In this document: piece by piece, positions 1 to 7,261 of the stretch
How positions within the stretch are numbered: the stretch's first letter is position 1
Layout: each line of letters starts with the position of its first letter
NCBI GenBank assembly: GCA_964629635.1
Contig: CAZVQS010000002.1
Span: forward strand, 372,001-436,000
DNA length: 64,000 nucleotides
Direction of reading: 5' to 3'
Source: YC2-FULL-38-9 sp964629635
GTDB taxonomy: Bacteria; Patescibacteriota; Microgenomatia; UBA1406; GWC2-37-13
The notes under the pieces: generated by a model
What the model was told of the DNA's origin: nothing
What the model saw: only the letters and a program-made list of their open reading frames with translations
Database searches by the model: none
Program-made: the position numbers and the translations under genes

Positions 1-68
1 ATTGTCATATCGAAATCAAACACGATATCCGTTTTCCCTGATACGGCCTGCTTAAGTTCTTCGATCAT
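1..68 (-). CDS. Partial CDS, possible HAD-type phosphatase N-terminus
   Basis: The first 22 codons of a minus-strand gene start at an ATG at 68 and run off the left edge. The visible peptide ends in VFDFDMT, which fits the HAD superfamily motif I (DxDxT). That motif alone, near an N-terminus, is the only evidence for the call, and the rest of the protein is outside the window. It is divergent from the YdcF-like gene that starts at 141. Confidence 0.35.
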   Translation of the reverse strand, partial: MIEELKQAVSGKTDIVFDFDMT

Positions 69-140
69 AGATACCAATTATACAGTTATGCAGCTGTTGT
101 TATTCAGTTGTTCTTAAGCGATTGCCCTATACAATATGGT

Positions 141-767
141 ATGAAGAAACTGCTTGCAATACTGGCCGCCGCCGTTGTATCGGTGGTCCTTTTGTATGTA
201 TTGCTTCTTGCGCATATCCGGATACAGGCGTCCAAGGATAATCGCGAAAAATCCGACGTCATCCTGGTTCTCGGCGGCAAAGCCTATTCGGGCACGTCCT
301 GCTACGGGCCGATCTGCAAAAACTTTGTGCCGAAACGCCGCTACAACTCGTGTCTGGTCGCGCGGGTAAACCATGCGGCAGCTCTTTACCATGATGGAGT
401 CGCGCCCAAGATTCTCATGTCAGGCGGGGTGGACAAGGAAGACAATGCAAACGAGTCGGAAGTGATGAAAAAAATCGCGATGGAAGCAGGGGTTCCGGAA
501 CGGGATATCCTGTCGGAAGGAAGATCAACCTCTACGTTCGAAAACATCGCGTTTTCCAAACAGGTTTTGGATAAGGCAGGTCTGCGTTCGGCTGTCATCG
601 TAACCGATCCGTATCACAACGCACGCGCCGGCCTGGTTGCTTCAAAACAGGGCCTGGTGTATTCGCTTTCGCCTGCAAGGGAATTATCCAACTGCTCGCA
701 CCAGGATGATTATTTCGTCAGGGAACCGCTTGCAATTATGGGGTACAAGCTCCTGAACAGGCTTTAG
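141..767 (+). CDS. YdcF-like (DUF218) membrane-anchored protein
   Basis: A 208-residue protein with an N-terminal hydrophobic anchor (about residues 3-26) and then a DUF218/YdcF-type domain. Recognisable pieces are DVILVLGG near the start of the domain, ILMSGG, NESEVMKK, a TSTFENI segment and VTDPYHNARA near the C-terminus. This family includes ElyC/SanA-like envelope proteins, but the biochemical role is poorly defined. I chose ATG 141 over the upstream in-frame start at 108 because it begins exactly at the anchor and a TACAAT-like hexamer lies just upstream. It is likely inserted in the cytoplasmic membrane. The substrate is unknown. Confidence 0.75.
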   Translation: MKKLLAILAAAVVSVVLLYVLLLAHIRIQASKDNREKSDVILVLGGKAYSGTSCYGPICKNFVPKRRYNSCLVARVNHAAALYHDGVAPKILMSGGVDKEDNANESEVMKKIAMEAGVPERDILSEGRSTSTFENIAFSKQVLDKAGLRSAVIVTDPYHNARAGLVASKQGLVYSLSPARELSNCSHQDDYFVREPLAIMGYKLLNRL

Positions 768-779
768 TGAAGAAAGATG

Positions 780-852
780 TGAGCCACCAGGGACTCGAAC
801 CCTGAACCAACTCCTTAAGAGGGAGGCGCTCTACCAGTTGAGCTAGTGGCCC
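780..852 (-). tRNA. tRNA-Lys (CUU)
   Basis: A cloverleaf is readable on the minus strand: acceptor GGGCCAC pairs with GTGGCTC (one G-U), the D arm has the usual GCTCAACTGGTAGAGC, and the T loop is GTTCGAGTC. The anticodon CTT lies at 817-819. The anticodon stem appears to have one mismatched closing pair. The 3' CCA is not encoded. The 5' end overlaps the 3' end of the GIY-YIG gene by 10 nt. Confidence 0.9.
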
Positions 853-1103
853 GTGCTGCGTATCAACTCAAGCTTTTTGTTTCTGTCCCAATTCTTTATT
901 TCAGCTTCCCGTTTCAATGCTTCAGAATGACTATTATACAATTTATGGTACGCTAAAACCACGGGTATTTTGCCTCGAAGCGACTTGGAGCCTTTCTTGG
1001 CATTGTGCGTATTGACTCTCCGTACAAGGTCCGTAGTTATGCCGGTGTAAAGCGTACCGTCTTTTCCTTCGACTATATACACGTACCAGTCCTTCGGTTT
1101 CAC
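843..1103 (-). CDS. GIY-YIG domain protein (UPF0213/YhbQ-like)
   Basis: An 86-residue single-domain GIY-YIG nuclease-like protein. Motif residues are visible as WYVYIVE then LYTGIT, followed by DLVRRVNTHN and, later, ALKREAEIKNW, the usual order in the small UPF0213/YhbQ group. It begins at GTG 1103. The stop codon and last codons lie inside tRNA-Lys (overlap 843-852), and tRNA-Arg lies 18 nt upstream on the same strand. Proteins of this group are presumed DNA-binding or nicking enzymes, but a role in this organism cannot be read from sequence. Confidence 0.85.
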   Translation of the reverse strand: MKPKDWYVYIVEGKDGTLYTGITTDLVRRVNTHNAKKGSKSLRGKIPVVLAYHKLYNSHSEALKREAEIKNWDRNKKLELIRSTGH

Positions 1104-1120
1104 AGGTTTTTTCGTATGTG

Positions 1121-1192
1121 TGCCTTTGGAGGGAATTGAACCCCCATCACTGGTTCCGAAGACCAGTGCTCTATCCGTTGAGCTACAAAGGC
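1121..1192 (-). tRNA. tRNA-Arg (UCG)
   Basis: Minus-strand cloverleaf. Acceptor GCCTTTG pairs with CAAAGGC, the discriminator is A, the anticodon stem is CTGGT/ACCAG and the loop CTTCGGA gives anticodon TCG, which reads CGA codons. The T arm carries GGTTCAATTCC. CCA is not encoded. It lies upstream of the GIY-YIG gene on the same strand, so the two may be co-transcribed with tRNA-Lys. Confidence 0.9.
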
Positions 1193-1262
1193 TTTTTGTC
1201 CGGACCGTGGGTAAATTATCTATTTCCCTCCGAAAAAAATGATTCTTTATTATACTATATAA

Positions 1263-1808
1263 ATGAGCATCATTTTATACGTAATACTCCTGTTCGTTGA
1301 GCTGTTTTTCCTGATAGGACTTGCTATCTACTCGGTCGGACTCCTGTATTCATCGGTCATGGGCGCCCCGTACGTGCCGACATCCAAAAAACAGCTGAAA
1401 GCCATCCTTGACCGCGCGAAGCTGAAGGAAAGCCAGGTGTTTGTGGAGCTGGGAAGCGGCGACGGCCGCATCGTACGCCAGGCGGTAAAACAATACGGAG
1501 TTCGGGGGATAGGCGTTGAAATCAACCAGCTTCTGGTCATGCTTTCCCGGTTCTACGCGAAACGGGAGCACCTCAAAACCATAGAGTTCCGCAGGGAGAA
1601 CATTTTTGCGACCGATTTGAAAAAAACCGACGTACTCTACCTTTTTCTCATGCCGCAGCTATTGAGAAAACTTGACGGCAGATTCCGCAACGAACTGAAA
1701 AAGGGGACGCTCATCATCTCCCACGGATTCAAGCTGGAAGGATGGGAAAAGCGGATGGTTGACGAAATCAAATCCGAACCCTTCTCGACATTTTTCTACA
1801 GGGTCTGA
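1263..1808 (+). CDS. Membrane-anchored class I SAM-dependent methyltransferase (FAM173-like)
   Basis: A 181-residue protein with a hydrophobic N-terminal segment (about residues 3-34) followed by a Rossmann-fold methyltransferase domain. The SAM-binding motif I reads VELGSGDGRIVRQA and motif II includes GIGVEINQ. The stretch APYVPT just before the domain and the overall size resemble FAM173/ATPSCKMT-type lysine methyltransferases, which modify membrane proteins such as ATP synthase subunit c. That substrate is only an analogy here. TATACT lies 6 nt before the ATG, so the mRNA is probably leaderless. Its 3' end overlaps the convergent gene at 1796 by 13 nt. Confidence 0.75.
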   Translation: MSIILYVILLFVELFFLIGLAIYSVGLLYSSVMGAPYVPTSKKQLKAILDRAKLKESQVFVELGSGDGRIVRQAVKQYGVRGIGVEINQLLVMLSRFYAKREHLKTIEFRRENIFATDLKKTDVLYLFLMPQLLRKLDGRFRNELKKGTLIISHGFKLEGWEKRMVDEIKSEPFSTFFYRV

Positions 1809-2578
1809 GCGGGCCCGTATCCAGCAAGCGTGTCGTAATAATCCATACGGATTTTATCCTTGTTGCGCTGCCGCCACTGGGGAAACACCAAATCCTGCGC
1901 GTCCTCAAGATCCATCGCTTTCCCAAATAGCCCCGCACCCTGTCTGACTGCCATCATCCGCCGTTGAATGCCTCCCCGCAGCATGCGTTCTACCCTGCCC
2001 ACATTGCCGTTGGCACCGAAGGAAGCGACCAGATAATCAACATATGAGGGGAGTCGGGGCGCGAGCGCAATAGCAGGGACATCCGGGAACTGTTCCCCCC
2101 TGAAGTGGATATATGAATCAAACGACAGAACCTCAAATGATCCGTCACTGCTTTGCTCCCAGCGCAGGAGTTCACTGATGTATCGCGCATTATTGCCGTC
2201 CGACTGGCTCTGCATCTCGATATAGTGGTCGGTTTCATGGTGGGCGCTGCCCTGCATAAAACCAAGATCCCGGTTTCCCCTGCGAATCGGATACCCGCTT
2301 ATTTCCGGATCAAGCATCATGAAAGTAAACGGATGCACGAACCGGTCGGGTGTGGAACACTCGTTATGGTATGCGACCAGCTCCTCATACAGGAGCTTGT
2401 CATAAAGTGGCAGTATATGAAGTTCCTGAGGCATGGCAAACAGCTGGATTCGCATACTCGAATACCCGGAATGAAGTTTGTCGATATGCATCCGTATCCT
2501 CGAAAGCATGGCGGGTTTCATGGCGGAAGAGTTTTCAAGATACGGGAACGCTCTTTCCGCAGGATTCGTTTCCGGCAT
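1796..2578 (-). CDS. Unknown protein with an HExxH motif
   Basis: A 260-residue protein I do not recognise. It has no signal peptide or membrane segment. The only catalytic-looking feature is HETDH at about residues 114-118, which fits the zincin HExxH metal-binding pattern in an otherwise polar, aromatic-rich context. A third ligand cannot be assigned. The N-terminal half is rich in Met, His and Tyr, and the C-terminus is basic then acidic. It is convergent with the methyltransferase gene and divergent from the muramidase at 2661. A peptidase function is possible but unproven. Confidence 0.6.
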   Translation of the reverse strand: MPETNPAERAFPYLENSSAMKPAMLSRIRMHIDKLHSGYSSMRIQLFAMPQELHILPLYDKLLYEELVAYHNECSTPDRFVHPFTFMMLDPEISGYPIRRGNRDLGFMQGSAHHETDHYIEMQSQSDGNNARYISELLRWEQSSDGSFEVLSFDSYIHFRGEQFPDVPAIALAPRLPSYVDYLVASFGANGNVGRVERMLRGGIQRRMMAVRQGAGLFGKAMDLEDAQDLVFPQWRQRNKDKIRMDYYDTLAGYGPAQTL

Positions 2579-2660
2579 GGTAGTAGTATAACGATCCGAT
2601 TGTAAGGAAACGGTAATACCCGCATTGACGATGCGGCCTGCAATAGGGTATTATAGTGTT

Positions 2661-3251
2661 ATGCTGAAAAAAGCGCTCCGCCTGTTTTTTATCTATGCGG
2701 TCCTTATGGCGGTGAACCTCATCGTTGCCCGTGAGATCATCCAAAAGAATCAGAAGCTCGCATTCTATAGGGCAATCATGACCGACCTGACCGAAATCGG
2801 CAACTCTCTCGCATATGATGACACATCTCCTGCTGACAAAGAAGAGATTTTAAAGGTATACGCGACAAACGACATCCGCGTCGCGAACCTCAAATACTTT
2901 TTCCGGAAATACAACTCCGTCCTGTATGACCATGCGGACACCTTCGTGAAGTGGGCGGACGAATACCAGTTTGATTACCGGCTTCTGCCTGCGATTGCCA
3001 TGCAGGAATCCAACCTCTGCAAATATATCTATGAGGGCTCGCACAACTGCTGGGGATGGGGGATTTACGGCAACAAGGTAACGCGGTTTGACTCATACGA
3101 TGAAGCGATCGAAACCATCAGCCGCGGTATAAAACTGTATTATATCGATAAGGGTCTCACGACTCCGGAGGCTATCATGAGCAAATATACTCCGCCGTCG
3201 ACCGGCAGCTGGGCGCATGGAGTGAATACGTTCCTGAAAGTGATCGAATGA
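2661..3251 (+). CDS. Secreted or membrane-anchored muramidase, GH73/lysozyme-like
   Basis: A 196-residue protein. Residues about 3-23 form a signal anchor. The C-terminal half is a lysozyme-like glucosaminidase domain: LLPAIAMQESN carries the probable catalytic Glu, followed by NCWGWG, FDSYDEAI, YIDKG and GSWA. It probably cleaves peptidoglycan outside the membrane. ATG 2661 was chosen because it starts at the hydrophobic segment and lies 6 nt after a TATTAT hexamer. It is a clear paralogue of the gene at 4878-5438, sharing the E-S, GWG, S-x-DEAI, YIDKG and W-A landmarks in order. Confidence 0.8.
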   Translation: MLKKALRLFFIYAVLMAVNLIVAREIIQKNQKLAFYRAIMTDLTEIGNSLAYDDTSPADKEEILKVYATNDIRVANLKYFFRKYNSVLYDHADTFVKWADEYQFDYRLLPAIAMQESNLCKYIYEGSHNCWGWGIYGNKVTRFDSYDEAIETISRGIKLYYIDKGLTTPEAIMSKYTPPSTGSWAHGVNTFLKVIE

Positions 3252-3257
3252 GCGGGA

Positions 3258-3881
3258 TTATTGCACGTTGCGGGAGGCGGAAAGCTCCTGTGACTGAGAA
3301 TACTGCGTTCCTTTTTTCTTCGAATTGGCGGCAAAGAGCGATCCGCGTTTCTTTTTTTTCGACATGAGGGCCTGCATCCATGTATTCGATTCTCCGATTT
3401 TTTCGCGCATGAGCCGCAGGGCGCGAAGCACGATCTCCAGGAAGCGCACGTGGTAAATGCCCGGCTTCTCCGGCAGTGAATCGATCGCGATCTTTTCGAT
3501 ATCCTTGACTTCGTTCATCAAAGAGGCATCTGCCTTTTTGATGTACTGGATTTCCTTGCGGATCTGTTCGACAAGCGATTTGATCTCCTGCTTCACGAGT
3601 ACGGATTCATGATATTCGTTGTAGTTGAAAATGTTCGCTTCCTTTTTGGAGCGGGGGGAGGATTTTTCCTGGCCCTGGGCGTTTCCTGACTCCTGACGGC
3701 CGGACTCGTTTTCATGAACACCGTATTTTGTGCCCAATAGCTGATCAAGCATACCTCCTCCGAGGTCTTTGAGGGAAGAGCCTAAGTTCTGCGCAGTAGA
3801 GGAGCCAAAGTCCTTGAGAGACTCCAGGGGATTTCCTTTCATGTGGCCTGGATTTTGCTTTACTATAGGCTTATTTGCCAT
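3258..3881 (-). CDS. DUF5660-like CPR protein
   Basis: A 207-residue protein with a Gly/Ser-rich amphipathic N-terminus (NPLESLKDFGSST and a following Leu/Gly repeat), a polar linker, a predicted helical region from about residue 95 to 170, and a basic tail containing KKKKRGSLF and KKKGTQYSQSQE. This layout, with a Lys-rich tail, matches my recollection of the Patescibacteria family DUF5660, whose function is not known. No enzyme motif is visible. A second protein with the same N-terminal pattern is encoded at 42560-43087. Confidence 0.6.
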   Translation of the reverse strand: MANKPIVKQNPGHMKGNPLESLKDFGSSTAQNLGSSLKDLGGGMLDQLLGTKYGVHENESGRQESGNAQGQEKSSPRSKKEANIFNYNEYHESVLVKQEIKSLVEQIRKEIQYIKKADASLMNEVKDIEKIAIDSLPEKPGIYHVRFLEIVLRALRLMREKIGESNTWMQALMSKKKKRGSLFAANSKKKGTQYSQSQELSASRNVQ

Positions 3882-3893
3882 AGCCTTATTTTA

Positions 3894-4757
3894 TCACACA
3901 CCGATGAGGAAATCAAGCGTCTTTTGCTTCCTCAGAACAGATGCGTAGAAGTACGAATTGGCCTTTGCCGCCGCCTTTTCCTTGTCATCCTTCAGGTGTC
4001 CGAACAGGTGTTCGAGGTCTTTGTCCTCCACCGTTATCTTTTCTTCGTCAGCGATGGCATGAAGGATAAATTCAAGGCGGTACATGTCGGTTATTTCCTT
4101 GGTGTACTGCTCTTTAAGCTTGTCCATGGTCAGGCCTTTGGACTGGAGGTATCCGTCGACCGTCAGACCGATTTTCTGCACGTCGTCAACAAGCTGCGTA
4201 AGTTTGCGGTTCAGCTCCGACTCGACCAGAAGCGGCGAAACTTCGCATTTCACTTCCTTGAGCACGGCGCTCAGCGCGGCGGAAAGCATTTTGTCGTTTT
4301 TAGCCTGCTCGTTTTCTTTCTTTTCTTCCTTGCCCGGAACCCATATCTCATCTTTTTTCAGGCCCGCTTTCGCTTCCTGAACCTTCTTTTTGTAGTCACC
4401 CAGCTTTATTTCCGGTTTTTCTGCGGTTGTTGCCTTGATTTGCCATGTTTCCTTCTCTTTGGCTTTTACAAGCTCCACTTTCGGGGAAACGATCGGCTGG
4501 AGCTTTTCCTGCTTGATGATATCCTCGTAGGCGCGGGGGACAAGCACGCGGATAAGCTGCGTGTATACCTGGTCCTTGGGGATGTGTTTTTCTGCGATTG
4601 AAGCGGGAACTTTGCCTTTCCGGAATCCTTCGAATGAGAATTCGGCGAGTATGAGGTCAAACGCGTTCTTGTATTCCTTTTCGATCTCATCCCATGAGAT
4701 GTCTATAAGGATTTCGTAGGTGTTCTGCGGAAGTTTCTTGAGCGTGTGTTTTATCAT
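3894..4757 (-). CDS. tig: Trigger factor, lacking the PPIase domain
   Basis: A 287-residue ribosome-associated chaperone. The N-terminal ribosome-binding domain contains the family signature as FEGFRKGKVP near residue 42. The chain then goes almost directly into the helical C-terminal substrate-binding arms (about residues 170-287). The roughly 90-residue FKBP-type PPIase domain of canonical trigger factor (about 430 aa) is missing. ATG 4757 is preferred because the alternative upstream start at 4823 is a TTG and adds sequence unlike the family. A 5' leader of about 105 nt may exist, since TATAAT lies at 4871-4876 on this strand. Confidence 0.85.
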   Translation of the reverse strand: MIKHTLKKLPQNTYEILIDISWDEIEKEYKNAFDLILAEFSFEGFRKGKVPASIAEKHIPKDQVYTQLIRVLVPRAYEDIIKQEKLQPIVSPKVELVKAKEKETWQIKATTAEKPEIKLGDYKKKVQEAKAGLKKDEIWVPGKEEKKENEQAKNDKMLSAALSAVLKEVKCEVSPLLVESELNRKLTQLVDDVQKIGLTVDGYLQSKGLTMDKLKEQYTKEITDMYRLEFILHAIADEEKITVEDKDLEHLFGHLKDDKEKAAAKANSYFYASVLRKQKTLDFLIGV

Positions 4758-4877
4758 CTGGTCCCACTGCGTTTTCCAAGCTATAAAATGGTAAAAACTC
4801 CGAGAGATTGCCTGCGCCGGCAACCGGTAAGTTCATGCCTCGAAGCTATTTAGCTTGGTGCAAATAGCGGAGTGGCA
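4758..4877 (-). promoter_or_regulatory. Promoter and structured leader of trigger factor
   Basis: On the minus strand a TATAAT at 4876-4871 would start transcription near 4864, giving a leader of about 105 nt before ATG 4757. The leader can form GCTATTT/AAATAGC and TTGCC/GGCAA hairpins, and CTCCG near its 5' end is complementary to CGGAG, which is followed by five T. No known riboswitch class is recognised. The hairpins are short, so this is a candidate only. Confidence 0.35.
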
Positions 4878-5438
4878 TTATAATTGTACCGTATCCGAGC
4901 TCAAAAACAACTGGTCTTTTTCCTCCAATTCGATCTGCTTCATGAAATAGTTCACTTTTCCCGCCCACGTATTGCCCTCGCAGTAAATGGCTCCGATAGC
5001 CTCAACGGTCGTTGCACCCTTGTCGATATAGTTTTCTCGCAGGCCTTTTCCGACCGTGAGGATGGCCTCATCAAACGATTTAAACGGGATTTCGCCGCGT
5101 CCCCATCCGAACGGATTGTAGGTATCTTTGGCCATATATACGCCGAAAGACGACTCCACTCCGGCTATGGCGGGAAGCAGGTAACAGTCAAGCTCGTATT
5201 CCTGGCATGCGGTGATGAAAGAGTCAACCGAGCCTGAAAGGGGAGCCTGCCGCTTGTCGAGGAAACTTTTGATTGCGCGTTTCTTTACGAAAAAATCACG
5301 GCTGGCACGGTATAATTGGGCACGGTCTTCTGTATAATTCATGTGTGCCGACTGGCCGGCAACGAGCTCGGCCCTGACGGGTACGGCTTGAAGAAGGAAT
5401 ATGGCACAAAGACCCACGAAAATGAGTTTTTTAACCAT
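4878..5438 (-). CDS. Secreted muramidase, GH73/lysozyme-like
   Basis: A 186-residue protein with a good signal peptide: KK, a hydrophobic core and VRA before the mature part (residues 1-23). The mature domain has LLPAIAGVESSFG with the likely catalytic Glu, then NPFGWG, FKSFDEAI, YIDKG and NTWAG. It is a paralogue of the protein at 2661-3251 but has a cleavable-type signal. It is probably exported and acts on peptidoglycan. Its leader is remarkable: a strong sigma70-type promoter at 5494-5522 and a terminator-like hairpin (5446-5484) whose U-tract abuts the ATG at 5438. Confidence 0.85.
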   Translation of the reverse strand: MVKKLIFVGLCAIFLLQAVPVRAELVAGQSAHMNYTEDRAQLYRASRDFFVKKRAIKSFLDKRQAPLSGSVDSFITACQEYELDCYLLPAIAGVESSFGVYMAKDTYNPFGWGRGEIPFKSFDEAILTVGKGLRENYIDKGATTVEAIGAIYCEGNTWAGKVNYFMKQIELEEKDQLFLSSDTVQL

Positions 5439-5522
5439 AAAAAAAATCCTAAAGCTTCTCTAGCAGGTAGAGGAACCTTAGGATCTAGTGGTTATTATAA
5501 CATAGTCCCAATTATTTGTCAA
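5439..5522 (-). promoter_or_regulatory. Strong promoter plus start-codon-adjacent terminator hairpin (muramidase leader)
   Basis: On the minus strand, TTGACA (5522-5517), a 17-nt spacer and TATAAT (5499-5494) form a consensus promoter with a start near 5487. From 5484 to 5446 the RNA folds into one long hairpin: 16 pairs, one C-A mismatch, a 5-nt loop and two G-U pairs. Eight U (5446-5439) follow, and the ATG begins at 5438. The hairpin plus U-tract is an intrinsic terminator by form. No Shine-Dalgarno fits between it and the ATG. It could end most transcripts at about 48 nt or act as a 5' stabiliser. Confidence 0.75.
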
Positions 5523-5528
5523 CTATCT

Positions 5529-5550
5529 TATAATGGTGTAATATTTACAC
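5529..5550 (+). promoter_or_regulatory. MtaB promoter -10 and palindromic operator candidate
   Basis: TATAAT at 5529-5534 is followed by GTGTAATATTTACAC (5536-5550), a perfect 6-3-6 inverted repeat, and then the ATG at 5558. The palindrome overlaps the expected transcription start of the methylthiotransferase gene and sits only 14 bp from the -35 of the divergent muramidase promoter. A dimeric repressor bound here could affect one or both genes. No regulator is identified. Confidence 0.5.
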
Positions 5551-5557
5551 AGCAAAT

Positions 5558-6853
5558 ATGTATAAAAATACATTCGACAGTTTCAGCTTCGGATGCAGGG
5601 TAAACGAGGCTGAAAAAACCGTCCTGGATTCAGGCATGATTGAGGCCGGATACGTTCAGGACAGCCTAAATCCGGATATATTCATAATCAATACCTGCGC
5701 AGTCACCGCAAAAGCGGAAAGGGAAGCGCGGCAGATGATACTGAAGCTTAAAAGAAACAATCCCGCCGTCAAAATCGTCGTCACCGGCTGCAGTGCAACT
5801 TATTGGGAAAAAAATGGATTATGGCGGAATATACCTATAGATCTTCTTATAAGCAATATTAACAAGAATTATACCGTCGACATTATCCAAAAGAGGCTCC
5901 GCGTTGACGTCAAGCCGCGTACTACAGGATTAATTTCCCAAACGATACCCCATGACAAATTCCTTGACTCGGGACGGGTTATGGTTAAAATACAGGACGG
6001 CTGCCACCGGTTCTGTTCCTATTGCATCGTACCCTACCTGCGCGGGCTTCCCGTTTCCCGCAGTACCGGAGATATCGTGAAGCAGGTGAACCGCTATGCC
6101 GCCCTCATGAAGGAGGTTGTATTGACCGCAATAAACACGGAAGCTTTCGGACGGGATACCGGCGAATCGCTTATCGGCCTGATTTCGCGCATCCTGTCCG
6201 AAACCCCGATAAGCAGGTTGAGCTTCGGATCGATTCACCCCTGGAGCATCACGGATGAATTCCTCCGATATTACGCTGCGGTTCGCGACAATCCGCGGTT
6301 CAGCAGTTTCTTCCATGTACCACTCCAGTCAGGATCAGATAAAATGCTGTCCCTTATGAAACGCGATTATGCGAGGGATGATGTCGTCCTAAAACTCAGG
6401 CAGATCGCATTGATGAATCCCCATGCACTCATCGCAACGGACATCATAGTCGGATTCCTTGATGAAACCAAGAAAGATTTTGAAGATACCCTTTCGTTCC
6501 TTGAACAGTCTCCGTTTGTGCGGTTCCACATATTCCGTTTCTCAAGCCGCAACAACACTGCCGCCCATTACATGAGAAGGCGGCTGCGGGAACCGACTGC
6601 AGGTGAAAAGAAAGCAAGAGCTTCGGCGCTTCAGAAACTTCACACGAGGAAAATGCATGACTTCCTGCAGCGGCAGATCGGATGGACGTCTGATGCGCTG
6701 TTTATCGGCGCACCGGAGGATGGATTCCAGAAGGCCGTCCTCAATAACCAGGTCGTTGCCTGCATTCCGGTCAATGAAAACTTGTCAGGCTCCATGAAAC
6801 GTGTTACAATTACAGAACTGAAAAACGGCATCCTGTACGGGAAAACCGTTTGA
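5558..6853 (+). CDS. mtaB: MiaB/MtaB-family tRNA methylthiotransferase
   Basis: A 431-residue radical-SAM methylthiotransferase. The N-terminal UPF0004 domain keeps its three cluster cysteines (C13 in FGCRVN, C47 in NTCAV, C78 in TGCSA), and the radical-SAM domain carries CHRFCSYC (C149, C153, C156). A TRAM-like C-terminal part follows. The start FGCRVNEAEK resembles MtaB, which adds methylthio to t6A37 in tRNAs reading ANN codons, more than MiaB or RimO, but paralogue assignment by eye is uncertain. ATG 5558 lies 7 nt after a palindrome and 23 nt after TATAAT. tRNA-Asp follows 5 nt downstream. Confidence 0.85.
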   Translation: MYKNTFDSFSFGCRVNEAEKTVLDSGMIEAGYVQDSLNPDIFIINTCAVTAKAEREARQMILKLKRNNPAVKIVVTGCSATYWEKNGLWRNIPIDLLISNINKNYTVDIIQKRLRVDVKPRTTGLISQTIPHDKFLDSGRVMVKIQDGCHRFCSYCIVPYLRGLPVSRSTGDIVKQVNRYAALMKEVVLTAINTEAFGRDTGESLIGLISRILSETPISRLSFGSIHPWSITDEFLRYYAAVRDNPRFSSFFHVPLQSGSDKMLSLMKRDYARDDVVLKLRQIALMNPHALIATDIIVGFLDETKKDFEDTLSFLEQSPFVRFHIFRFSSRNNTAAHYMRRRLREPTAGEKKARASALQKLHTRKMHDFLQRQIGWTSDALFIGAPEDGFQKAVLNNQVVACIPVNENLSGSMKRVTITELKNGILYGKTV

Positions 6854-6858
6854 CGACT

Positions 6859-6932
6859 GCGATCATAGCTCAATCGGCTAGAGCGCTGCCCTGTCACGGC
6901 AGAGGTTGAGGGTTCGAGCCCCTTTGGTCGCG
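6859..6932 (+). tRNA. tRNA-Asp (GUC)
   Basis: Acceptor GCGATCA pairs with TGGTCGC, the discriminator is G as expected for Asp, and the anticodon stem CTGCC/GGCAG encloses a loop with anticodon GTC (6893-6895). The T loop is GTTCGAGCC. CCA is not encoded. It lies just after mtaB. Confidence 0.93.
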
Positions 6933-7003
6933 CAGACCGCCCTTACCCCATTTTTAGGAAAAACCCGTTTTGATCTTCAAACGAAATCCCTACCCTTTTG
7001 CCC

Positions 7004-7192
7004 ATGAAGCACGCCGTGCCAATACCTTTATGCGCTCGTCCCGATGACGCAGACGATGAAAAGGCGCCCGATACGCCGGCAATATCCTATGACATAGAGG
7101 AATATACCGATTATCAGGAAAATAAGGACAAGGAGGACGACTACGTTGACGAACAGATAAATCCGCGTGCCCAGGGCGAACCGTATTCGTAA
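7004..7192 (+). CDS. Small acidic protein 1 of 3
   Basis: A 62-residue protein with 18 Asp/Glu. It has no hydrophobic core beyond the first ten residues and is probably disordered. It ends in NPRAQGEPYS, which matches the end of the next protein (NPPGQGNPYH). That suggests the two are paralogues with a conserved C-terminal tail. ATG 7004 is preferred to the TTG at 6998. No SD is visible, and only a weak TACCCT hexamer lies upstream. The function is unknown; the repeated arrangement and shared tail argue that it is real. Confidence 0.5.
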   Translation: MKHAVPIPLCARPDDADDEKAPDTPAISYDIEEYTDYQENKDKEDDYVDEQINPRAQGEPYS

Positions 7193-7261
7193 CGCATTTT
7201 TCTTACGGGCTCCTTGCGGCCTTGTTTCTCCAGGCAAATCCGAAGCCGTTACGATTGGCGA

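Noticed and set aside
1118..1300. Plus-strand frame across tRNA-Arg
   Set aside because: It covers the tRNA gene and the methyltransferase promoter and has no family features.
4758..4877. tmRNA, SRP RNA or tRNA candidate near trigger factor
   Set aside because: No resume codons, SRP tetraloop motif or cloverleaf could be built; only short hairpins are present.
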